The translations under genes were made by a program, and so were the position numbers. The notes under the pieces are model-generated. The model saw only the letters and a program-made list of their open reading frames with translations, did not search any database and was not told the origin of the DNA. This document shows positions 16,630-23,826 of a stretch of DNA of 61,525 nt, piece after piece. Source of the stretch: Kiloniellaceae bacterium (GTDB lineage Bacteria > Pseudomonadota > Alphaproteobacteria > Kiloniellales > J153); the NCBI GenBank assembly GCA_021776115.1, contig JAJFGN010000056.1:1-61525 (forward strand), in the 5' to 3' direction. The stretch's first letter is position 1. Each line of letters begins with the position of its first letter.

Positions 16630-17549
16630 CAGCCGTGGCCAAACCGCTCAACGGTGCCGCCGTGTCGTCGCACCAAAACCAACGCGGGGATGCCGATGAG
16701 ACCGCGCTCAAGCCGGTGCCCGGCGCGGGCGAAATCGTGCTGGTCGCCAGCGGCAAGGGGGGCGTCGGCAAGTCCACGGTCGCCGTGAACCTCGCCTGCG
16801 CCCTGCGGCATCTCGGCCTGACGATCGGACTGCTCGACGCGGATATCTTCGGCCCGTCGGTCGCCGGCTTGCTCGGCACTGGCGAGGGGCTGGCAGTTGG
16901 CGAAGACGGCAGGGCGGTGCCGAACGAACGTCATGGTATCCACTCCGTGTCGCTCGCCAATGTTCTGGCCCCCGAAGCGGCGATGCCTTGGAAGGGACCG
17001 CTGGTCGCCCAGGCCGTCACACAGCTGTTTCGCGACGTGGCCTGGCCGGACTTGGACGTCCTCGTCGTCGACCTGCCGCCGGGTACGGGCGACGTACAGC
17101 TGACCATTTTGGAGCAGGTCCCGGTCGCGGGCGCCATCGTGGTCACAACGCCGCAGCGTTTGTCAACGGTCGATGCCGAACGTGGAATCGCCCTGTTCCA
17201 CGAGCATGACATTCCGATCTTCGGCGTGGTGCGGAACATGGGCGAGTATGTCTGCCCATGCTGTGGCGAGCGCCAACCGTTGTTCGACGCAGGCGAGGTC
17301 GCTGCCGTTGCCCGAGGCGCCCACGTGGCGGACCTGGGTCAGATTCCGTTCGATCCGGACGCCAGCGCGCGTGCCGATGCGGGGACGCCGCTCGTCGTCG
17401 CGGAGCCGGACGGCCCGCTTGTAAAGGCCTTTCTTGATCTGGGGCGGCAGGTCATGGCCGCGATCGCACGCGAGCAACGTGGGCGGGCGCGCCGAGAGAG
17501 GCAGGGGGACGATCAGCAGGCGTTCTGGGAACGTCTGCTCGACGATTGA
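16626..17549 (+). CDS. Mrp/ApbC-family P-loop ATPase, copy 2
   Basis: 307 residues, without the N-terminal MIP18 domain. Walker A SGKGGVGKST, DADIFGPSVAG, VDLPPGTGDVQLT and a C-terminal CPCCGERQ cluster site are all intact. ATG 16626 overlaps the stop of copy 1 (ATGA). Reading further upstream in frame would run through copy 1 and is rejected. Two adjacent Mrp paralogues suggest a heterodimer dedicated to loading the many clusters of this island. Confidence 0.9.
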   Translation: MTAVAKPLNGAAVSSHQNQRGDADETALKPVPGAGEIVLVASGKGGVGKSTVAVNLACALRHLGLTIGLLDADIFGPSVAGLLGTGEGLAVGEDGRAVPNERHGIHSVSLANVLAPEAAMPWKGPLVAQAVTQLFRDVAWPDLDVLVVDLPPGTGDVQLTILEQVPVAGAIVVTTPQRLSTVDAERGIALFHEHDIPIFGVVRNMGEYVCPCCGERQPLFDAGEVAAVARGAHVADLGQIPFDPDASARADAGTPLVVAEPDGPLVKAFLDLGRQVMAAIAREQRGRARRERQGDDQQAFWERLLDD

Positions 17550-17563
17550 GGAGTAACCAAGAT

Positions 17564-18304
17564 ATGCCCGGGACCCGTCTTTACCTGAACCTCGAATTGG
17601 GACCGCTCGACGGCATCGCGGAACTGTCGGAGGTCGACGGGTTCGTCATCGGCCCCGGAGTGGCCAAGCCGCCGAGCCAAGACCCGAAGCACGCGTGGAT
17701 CTTACGGGGCGTCACGCCGCTCGATAGCCCGGCCTGGGCCGAGCGCGACGCGACCTGGGTCTGTGCCGAGGGTCTGGAGCGGACCGCGCGGCTGCGTGAT
17801 GGTTGGCCCGAATTGAGATGGGTTCCTCGCGCCGAAATCCATAGCCCATCGGTGCGCTACAACTTTGTCGCCGCCGCGCCCGGCGAGGGCTTCAGCGTCT
17901 ACCGCCCGGATACTTCTACGATCCAGCGGCATAGAATCGCCGATGACGAAGAGGATCTCCACGACTGGCTCGCGCGCGCCAAGAGGCTGGACTTCCGGAC
18001 GGTGTGGCTGCAGGGCCGTGATGCGGCGGAGCGAGGCCGTGGCCTCGACCTCGATCTCCTTGACCGGGCGCGTGGATTTTTTGGCGGCGGGCGCATCTGG
18101 CTGTCCGGCGGGGCAACGGAACCGCGGCATCTCGCGAACCTCGCGGCCGAGGGTGGCGCCGCCGCTGTGGTCCTGCCGAGAGCTTTCGCCGAAAGGTGCG
18201 GTTGTGGGAGCCTGCTAGCGGCGCTCGGGCGGCCCGCGCCAGGTACCGAGCTCGCCGCCCAAGGCACGACGGCACCGCCCGGCGCCGGTACGCCGACTCT
18301 GTGA
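17564..18304 (+). CDS. orphan protein with HisA-like TIM-barrel features
   Basis: 246 residues; ATG 17564 has GAGGAG at 17548-17553. No family is recognised with confidence. Late in the chain GRIWLSGGATEPRHLANLAAEG followed by AAVVLPRAF resembles the phosphate-binding strand-loop-helix ends of HisA/HisF-type barrels, and the first strand (LYLNLELGPLDG) would fit barrel strand 1. The tail is Pro/Ala/Gly-rich and probably disordered. It overlaps the next gene (GTGA). Confidence 0.6.
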   Translation: MPGTRLYLNLELGPLDGIAELSEVDGFVIGPGVAKPPSQDPKHAWILRGVTPLDSPAWAERDATWVCAEGLERTARLRDGWPELRWVPRAEIHSPSVRYNFVAAAPGEGFSVYRPDTSTIQRHRIADDEEDLHDWLARAKRLDFRTVWLQGRDAAERGRGLDLDLLDRARGFFGGGRIWLSGGATEPRHLANLAAEGGAAAVVLPRAFAERCGCGSLLAALGRPAPGTELAAQGTTAPPGAGTPTL

Positions 18305-18843
18305 GACGCCACCTGCCAGAACATAAATACCTTTGGCGATCGGTTCGCGCGGACAAGGTCCGCGGCCTCGGAGTCCTTCTGGGACCTGTCATGGCGGTCG
18401 CATTGTTGCTTGCAGCCGCTGCCCCCTCGTTTGGCGAGCCCATCGGCATTTCGGCGGCGGACTTGGCGGTGTTGCTCGAGCAGGACGGCACGGCACCGCT
18501 GGTCCTCGATGTGCGGGGCCTCGAATCCCACCGGGAGGGAACAATACCGGGGGCGGTTCATGTCGGCACAAACCCGGTGGGGTTCCTGCCGCCCGTATCG
18601 GAGATGCCGGTGGTTCTCGTTCTGCCCGAACCATACGACCCCGCCCATCTACAGGCTTGGGCCCGGCGGCTGGAGGGCGCGGGCCTTTTGGTGCGATGGC
18701 TGGAGGGCGGGATGCCCGCATGGCGCGCCGCCGGATTGTCCGTGGCAAGCCCGGAGCACGCGTATCGCAAGCCCGGGACGGTGCCCTTCGTTGTCCCTCG
18801 CGGCTTGTGCGAGATGGGGGAGCCGGCGCAGGTGTTCAAATGA
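18301..18843 (+). CDS. exported rhodanese-like protein lacking the catalytic Cys
   Basis: 180 residues from GTG 18301, which overlaps the previous stop as do most junctions here; ATG 18391 is the alternative. A basic n-region and an Ala/Leu-rich core ending near SFGEP form a signal peptide. The rhodanese part has LVLDVRGLESHREGTIPGAVHV and WLEGGMPAWRAAGL, but the active loop reads VVLVLPEPYD with no Cys. A conserved tail (VPFVVPRGLCEMGEPAQVFK) holds the only Cys. It is the second Cys-less rhodanese in the operon. Confidence 0.78.
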   Translation: MRRHLPEHKYLWRSVRADKVRGLGVLLGPVMAVALLLAAAAPSFGEPIGISAADLAVLLEQDGTAPLVLDVRGLESHREGTIPGAVHVGTNPVGFLPPVSEMPVVLVLPEPYDPAHLQAWARRLEGAGLLVRWLEGGMPAWRAAGLSVASPEHAYRKPGTVPFVVPRGLCEMGEPAQVFK

Positions 18844-18942
18844 CGTCGCGTAATATCGCGGCCAATTCCATAAACGCCGGGCCGCCTTGGGCCCAGATCC
18901 TGCGATCGCCGAGAGGCAGTCGAGGATGCTCTAACTGGTTGA

Positions 18943-18957
18943 GAGAACGATGTTCTC
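18943..18957. promoter_or_regulatory. 15-bp palindrome upstream of the CBS gene
   Basis: GAGAAC-GAT-GTTCTC, a perfect 6-bp inverted repeat, 34 bp before the FNR box. It could be an operator. The alphaproteobacterial LexA box has a different geometry (GTTC-N7-GTTC), so LexA is not supported. Confidence 0.35.
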
Positions 18958-18990
18958 AAAGCTTTCATGCGAAAGTGCACACCAACGGTG

Positions 18991-19004
18991 TTGATGTGGA
19001 TCAA
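18991..19004. promoter_or_regulatory. FNR/Anr-type box upstream of the CBS-domain gene
   Basis: TTGAT-GTGG-ATCAA matches the FNR-family consensus at all ten specified bases. At class II geometry the start site would be near 19039, about 70 bp before the CBS ATG. A good -10 hexamer is not obvious there. It lies in the only long gap (18844-19110) inside the operon, so it marks a second, oxygen-responsive transcription unit covering the CBS protein and the sensor genes. Confidence 0.65.
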
Positions 19005-19110
19005 TGCGCGGCGCGGACCATTGCTTCGGAATCCAATTTGGAGGCATGTGTCCGAAGCTCGGACGGCGGTTTGTTCGCAATGCGGTGCCCGGTATGTGAA
19101 GGAGGGTGCC

Positions 19111-19551
19111 ATGCAAGTTAGCGAGATTCTGAAAGCCAAAGGCGGGAAGGCCGTGACCGTGGGGCCTGACGGCATCATTGAGACGGCTTCAAGCCGGATA
19201 GCGCAAATGGGGAAAGGGCTCGCTTGTGTGTGCGACGAGAAGGCCGCCCTCATCGGCATTGTATCGGTTATCGATATCAATCGCGCCATCGCCAGGCATG
19301 GCGACCGGGCCCCTGGAATGGCGGTGCGCGATGTAATGACCACGGACATCGCCGTTTGCGCGCCAAGCGACTCCGTCGAGCAGGCCCTTGATACCATGAT
19401 GCGACGAGGTATCCGTCACTTGCCGGTCGTCGCTGAGGGCCGGCTCCAGGGCATCGTCAATGTCCAGGACCTGCTCCAAGCCCGGTTCGATGACGCCCAA
19501 CTCGGGCTCGATGAAATGCGGCGCTATGTGTTTGGCGTAGGATATCATTAG
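19111..19551 (+). CDS. tandem CBS-domain protein
   Basis: 146 residues with a perfect AAGGAGGG RBS at 19099-19106. Two CBS motifs span about 10-65 and 75-135 (VRDVMTTDIAVCAPSDSVEQALDTMMRRGIRHLPVV...GRLQGIVNVQDLL), forming one Bateman module that usually binds adenine nucleotides. There is no attached catalytic domain, so it probably senses energy state for a partner. It is preceded by the FNR box and followed after 49 bp by the sensor trio. Confidence 0.88.
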   Translation: MQVSEILKAKGGKAVTVGPDGIIETASSRIAQMGKGLACVCDEKAALIGIVSVIDINRAIARHGDRAPGMAVRDVMTTDIAVCAPSDSVEQALDTMMRRGIRHLPVVAEGRLQGIVNVQDLLQARFDDAQLGLDEMRRYVFGVGYH

Positions 19552-19600
19552 ATTCTGCGCCATGAGACGAACCGACCCAGGGGCGACGTAAAGGTGCGCA

Positions 19601-20467
19601 ATGCGGCGAATACTGTTGAGTCTGGCGTTCATTGCCGCGGTTATCGGGGCGTCGCCGGCGGCGGGCGGCGAGGACCCATTACGCATTGGGCTGACGGCCG
19701 TTGTCGTGCGCGAAAACCTGCGTTTCTTCGACCGGTGGGGCGAATACCTCAGCGCGCGCCTTGGCCGGCCAGTCAGCTTCGTGCAACGTCGCGCCTATCG
19801 GGACGTCATGGACATGCTCGAGAAGGGTGAACTGGATGTCGCCTGGATTTGCGGTTTCCCGTTTGTTCAGAAGCGCAATCCCGAGTTTCTCGAGCTGCTC
19901 ACCGTGCCGGTCTACCGCGGCACGCCCTTGTACCGCTCCTACGTCATCGTCCACCGCGACAGCCCCTACCTCGGCATGGAGGATCTCGAAGGCCGCGTCT
20001 TCGCCTACTCCGACCCCGATTCCAACTCCGGGTATCTTGTGCCCCGCAAGATGTTTCAGCGGGCCGGTTTGGATCCGGACCGGTTTTTCCGCCTCGCGTT
20101 CTTTACGTTCAGTCATGCCGAAACCGTCCAAGCGGTCGCCGACCGGGTCGCCGACGCGGGCGCGGTCGACTCCTATGTCTGGGAGTTCCTTGTGGAGCGG
20201 CGGCCGGAGCTGGCGGGGCAGACCCGCGTGATCCAACGCTCAGAGACCTTCGGCTTTCCTCCGATCGTCGTGCGCCTTGGACTCGATCCCGCTCTGCGCG
20301 CACGCATCGAGACCGCGCTCGTCGGCATGAAGCACGACCCGGAAGGCCAAGCGCTGCTACGAGATCTCGCGCTTGACGAATTCGCGACCTATCCGCCCGG
20401 CCTCTATGAGCCGATTCGTGTCTTGGCGAAGGCTGGCACCGTCGTGCCGCCACGGGCGTGGCCGTAA
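19601..20467 (+). CDS. PhnD-like periplasmic ligand-binding sensor protein (AioX-type position)
   Basis: 288 residues. An N-terminal signal peptide is cleaved after about residue 22 (SPAAGGEDP). The type II periplasmic binding fold of phosphate/phosphonate proteins follows: LRIGLTAVVVRENL, FVQRRAYRDVMDML, LDVAWICGFPFVQ, SDPDSNSGYLVPRKM. A single Cys (C84) sits in the ligand-cleft motif WICGFP. In arsenite oxidation, AioX is a PhnD-like protein that binds arsenite through a Cys and signals to AioS, and this gene has the same position next to a kinase and sigma-54 activator. No transporter genes accompany it, which supports a sensory role. Confidence 0.85.
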   Translation: MRRILLSLAFIAAVIGASPAAGGEDPLRIGLTAVVVRENLRFFDRWGEYLSARLGRPVSFVQRRAYRDVMDMLEKGELDVAWICGFPFVQKRNPEFLELLTVPVYRGTPLYRSYVIVHRDSPYLGMEDLEGRVFAYSDPDSNSGYLVPRKMFQRAGLDPDRFFRLAFFTFSHAETVQAVADRVADAGAVDSYVWEFLVERRPELAGQTRVIQRSETFGFPPIVVRLGLDPALRARIETALVGMKHDPEGQALLRDLALDEFATYPPGLYEPIRVLAKAGTVVPPRAWP

Positions 20468-20477
20468 GGAGACCAAT

Positions 20478-21971
20478 ATGAAGCCGCTTCACCCTCGCGG
20501 TTGGAGCCTCACGGTCAAGATCCCGCTGACGATTACGGCGGTTGTGGTAGGCGTCGCCGTGACAATCGGGGTCAGCATGATCGCGCACGATCGCGCGCGC
20601 TTCCAGGCGGTGCTGGTGGACAAGGCCCTGTTGAAGGCGCGCGCCGTGGCGGCGACGGCGCCGGAGGCACTCCTGCGCGGTGACTCCTGGTCCCTGTACC
20701 AGAGCTTGAAGCAGGTGGCCGCGCCCGGCACGCCCGGTACTCAGGCATCCACGGTAATCACCGGAATGGTCCTCGATGCGCAGGGGCGCGTAATGGCGCA
20801 CCTCGATCCGGCGAACAATCCGTTGGGCCTGCCGTTCCGCCCCGAAAGCCGTGCCGAGCGGGACCTGCTCGACAACGCGCTGGCGGCGCGGACCCCGACC
20901 GTGCTCGACGGCGCGAAGGCCCTGGACGGATTCCTCGAAGGGGTCGTGCCCATGTTTGCCGACGAGAAGTTTATCGGCACCGTGCGGCTCAGGATGTCCA
21001 CGACCGAGCTGGCCGCCCGCAACCGCGAGGCTGCGATCACTGTCCTTGGGCTGACGCTCGGCTTTGCGGCCGTCGGCAGCCTCTTAGGCGCCTTCATCTC
21101 GCGCCGCATGGTCGAACCCTTGAGGGGCTTGGCACAAGGGCTCGAATCGATCGGTCGGGGCGATCTGGCGAATGTCGCGCCGGTCGCCGTTCGCGAGCAC
21201 GACGAGGTCGGCATGCTGGCCGAGAGTTTCAACCGTATGACGAACGAACTTGCCGAGAAGAAGCGACTTGAACAGCAGGTGATCTTGAATGAAAAGCTGG
21301 CTGGGCTGGGGCGCATCGCGGCCGGCGTGGCGCATGAAGTGAACAATCCGCTCGGTGGCATGCTCAACTGCGTCAACACATTGAAGAAGCGTCCCGACGA
21401 TCCGGATCTGCTGCGCCGCTATCTAAACCTTCTGGAAACCGGCCTCAATCGGATCGCCTCTACGGTCCGTGGCCTGCTCGTGGAGCTGCACGACGAAGCC
21501 GCGCCGAAGCCCTGCAATCTGGCATGCCTATCGGACCTCAAGGATCTGATCGGCGCCGAGATCGATGGCCGCCAGGTGCAGCTCAACTGGGAGAATGCGA
21601 TCGACGGCGAAACCTGCCTGAACTGCAGCTGTCCGAATCTCCAGCAGATCGTTCTGAACCTGACGAAGAATGGGGTCCAGGCGATGCCGGACGGCGGAAC
21701 CCTCGCTTTCCGGTCGCGTCGGGAGGAAAACAAGCTGGTTCTCGAGGTGGAGGACCATGGCGTCGGCATCTCCGAGCAGGATCAGCGCCACCTGTTCGAT
21801 CCTTTTTTTACCAACCGTCCGGATGGCAGCGGCCTGGGACTGTGGATTACCTTCAGATTGGTCCAAAAGATGGGCGGCAGCATCCACGTCGATAGCGCGC
21901 CAGGGCGCGGCAGCCGCTTCGAGGTCCGTCTGCCGCTGACCGAACCTGGCGCTGCGGAGGCCGCGGAATGA
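20478..21971 (+). CDS. membrane sensor histidine kinase (AioS-like role)
   Basis: 497 residues; ATG 20478 has AAGGAG upstream. Transmembrane helix 1 is at about 15-36 and helix 2 at about 185-208, enclosing a periplasmic domain of some 150 residues. A HAMP domain follows, then the H-box AGVAHEVNNPLGG with His286, an HATPase domain with N, G1 (DHGVGIS) and G2 (GSGLGLW) boxes. A Cys-rich patch (CLNCSC) just before the N-box is unusual and could respond to redox or metals. It overlaps the response regulator by 4 bp. Confidence 0.92.
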   Translation: MKPLHPRGWSLTVKIPLTITAVVVGVAVTIGVSMIAHDRARFQAVLVDKALLKARAVAATAPEALLRGDSWSLYQSLKQVAAPGTPGTQASTVITGMVLDAQGRVMAHLDPANNPLGLPFRPESRAERDLLDNALAARTPTVLDGAKALDGFLEGVVPMFADEKFIGTVRLRMSTTELAARNREAAITVLGLTLGFAAVGSLLGAFISRRMVEPLRGLAQGLESIGRGDLANVAPVAVREHDEVGMLAESFNRMTNELAEKKRLEQQVILNEKLAGLGRIAAGVAHEVNNPLGGMLNCVNTLKKRPDDPDLLRRYLNLLETGLNRIASTVRGLLVELHDEAAPKPCNLACLSDLKDLIGAEIDGRQVQLNWENAIDGETCLNCSCPNLQQIVLNLTKNGVQAMPDGGTLAFRSRREENKLVLEVEDHGVGISEQDQRHLFDPFFTNRPDGSGLGLWITFRLVQKMGGSIHVDSAPGRGSRFEVRLPLTEPGAAEAAE

Positions 21972-23350
21972 CTCGCGCCGCAGCGCAGAGCGTAGACGAC
22001 GCCCGGATCCTGCTCGTCGAGGACGACGAGATCATGCGGCAGTCGCTGGAGGACCGGCTGCAGATGGAAGGCATTCCGGCGGTTAGCGTGAGCGATCTGG
22101 CGGCGGCCCGGCGCGAGCTGAGCCGGCGGGCGCTCGACCTCGTGGTCACCGACGTGCGCCTGCCGGACGGCAACGGCCAGGCACTGTTCGAGCAGGTCTG
22201 CCGCGAACACCCGGGCACGCCCGTTGTCCTGATGACCGCCTATGCCTCGGTTCCCGACGCGGTATCGCTGGTCAAGGCCGGTGCTTCAGACTACCTGACC
22301 AAGCCGTTCGACATCGACGCATTCATCACGCTTGTTCGGCGCAATCTCTCCCGTGTCGAGGACGCCCGGCAGGCGGAGCTCGTGGCCCGCGACGGCACCG
22401 CCTTCCGCGCCGGCAGCGGTGTGCTTGGGCACAGCCCCGCGATGCGCCGCATCGAGGAACTGGTTGCCCGCCTGCGCAACGTCGATAGCTCGGTGCTGAT
22501 TACCGGCGAGTCCGGCGTCGGCAAGGAGGTCGTCGCCCACCTGATCCACCGCAACAGCCGGCGTGCCGAGGGCCCGTTCGTCGCGGTCAACTGCGCCGCC
22601 ATTCCGGTCAACCTCGTGGAGAGCGAGCTGTTCGGGCACGAACGCGGCGCCTTCACGGGTGCCGAGCGTCGGCACATCGGTCGATTCGAGATGGCCAAGG
22701 GCGGCACGATTTTCCTGGACGAGATCGCCGAGATCCCGCCGGAGGTTCAGGTCAAGCTGCTTCGAATCCTCCAGGAACGAAAGGTCGAACGCGTCGGCGG
22801 TGGCGAGCCTATATCCCTCGACGTGCGGATCCTGGCGGCAACTCAGGTCGATCTGGAAAAAGCGCTGGAACGGGGCCGCTTCCGACCCGATCTCTATTGG
22901 CGCATCAATGTCATTCACATCGCCGTTTCGCCCCTACGCGACCGGCCCGAGGACGTGGTCTATTTGGCGCGCAAGTTCGTCACCGAGTTTGCGCAAGAGA
23001 TGGGCAAGCCAGTGGCCGGCCTTTCGGCATCCGCCGAGGCACGGCTGCTCGAGATGCCGTTTCCGGGCAATGTGCGCGAATTGAAGAACGTCATCGAACG
23101 CGCCCTGGCGCTTTGTGCCGGGTCCCGGGTGCAGCTCCACGACCTGACTCCATTCGAACCGGAGGAGGAGCCGGAAACCGGGCATCAGCCGTCGCTCAAG
23201 GAAACCGTCGAGGACGCGGAGCGCGCAGCGATTCTCGGCACTCTCGATCAGGCGGACTGGGCGATCGGCGAGGTGGCGGAGATCTTGGGAATCTCGCGCA
23301 AGAACCTCTGGGAAAAGATGAAACGCCACGGCATCGCGCGCGATAGATAG
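21968..23350 (+). CDS. NtrC-family sigma-54-dependent response regulator (AioR-like role)
   Basis: 460 residues with three domains: receiver (about 10-125, phospho-acceptor Asp62 in VVTDVRLPDG, Lys in YLTKPFD), AAA+ (Walker A GESGVGKE, the sigma-54 contact ERGAFTGAE, Walker B GGTIFLDEIAE, GNVRELKN) and a C-terminal Fis-type helix-turn-helix (AIGEVAEILGISRKNLWEKMKRHG). It should activate the sigma-54 promoter at 6883 through the palindromic sites near 6.7 kb. Last gene of the island. Confidence 0.95.
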   Translation: MTRAAAQSVDDARILLVEDDEIMRQSLEDRLQMEGIPAVSVSDLAAARRELSRRALDLVVTDVRLPDGNGQALFEQVCREHPGTPVVLMTAYASVPDAVSLVKAGASDYLTKPFDIDAFITLVRRNLSRVEDARQAELVARDGTAFRAGSGVLGHSPAMRRIEELVARLRNVDSSVLITGESGVGKEVVAHLIHRNSRRAEGPFVAVNCAAIPVNLVESELFGHERGAFTGAERRHIGRFEMAKGGTIFLDEIAEIPPEVQVKLLRILQERKVERVGGGEPISLDVRILAATQVDLEKALERGRFRPDLYWRINVIHIAVSPLRDRPEDVVYLARKFVTEFAQEMGKPVAGLSASAEARLLEMPFPGNVRELKNVIERALALCAGSRVQLHDLTPFEPEEEPETGHQPSLKETVEDAERAAILGTLDQADWAIGEVAEILGISRKNLWEKMKRHGIARDR

Positions 23351-23463
23351 CCAACCCGAACGGTCGACCGCTCAATGGTCTCTGATCACATGTACCAGGC
23401 CTTCCCGGTGAAGTGAAGGGATGGGTATCATCGTCTTCGCACCTTGCGACGTGGGCTGGCGGG

Positions 23464-23728
23464 GGCTTTGTCAGAGCAAATTGGCTTGAAGCGGACGGGG
23501 TCTGCCCATAGCCTCGGCGGATGAAAAATGTGTTCCGCTATTTCAACAGTTCCTCCGAGGTGATCCGCCTCACGGTGATGATGTACATCCGTTATCCGCT
23601 GTCGCTGCGCCAGGTCGAGGATCTGCTGTTCGAACGTGGTTTCGATATCTGCCATGAGACGGTTCGGTTTTGGTGGAACCGATTCAGTCCGATGTTTGCC
23701 GCCGAGATCAGAAAACGGCGCGTTCGTC
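23464..23728 (+). mobile_element. truncated IS6-family element
   Basis: The left end GGCTTTGTCAGAGCAAATTGG (from 23464) is 57 bp before the ATG, as in the copy at 5812. Similarity to that copy stops near 23728, so the catalytic core and right end are missing. Identity over the shared stretch is roughly 85% by eye, so these are two related elements rather than identical copies. Both face the same way and flank the island. Confidence 0.75.
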
Positions 23729-23826
23729 TTCGATCGTCAACTTGCGGCTTGAGCGCCACAGATTGGCACCCTTCGCAAGCCGGTTCAGATTTGTCTGACA
23801 GTGCCCTCCGGCTCACTGGAGAGTAA
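23521..23826 (+). pseudogene. IS6 transposase N-terminal fragment
   Basis: The first 69 or so residues match the N-terminus of the IS6 transposase at 5869 (FRYFNSSSEVIRLTVMMYIRYPLSLRQVEDLLFERG...FAAEIRKRRV). The reading frame then continues for about 32 unrelated residues. All DDE residues are absent. Its 3' end abuts the convergent aldehyde dehydrogenase gene. Confidence 0.85.

Noticed and set aside
18943-18957. LexA box
   Set aside because: GAGAAC-N3-GTTCTC has the wrong spacing and orientation for alphaproteobacterial LexA.
5812-23728. A simple active composite transposon
   Set aside because: The two IS6 copies are only about 85% identical by eye, one lacks its 3' half, the other its first Asp, and no target duplication is seen.
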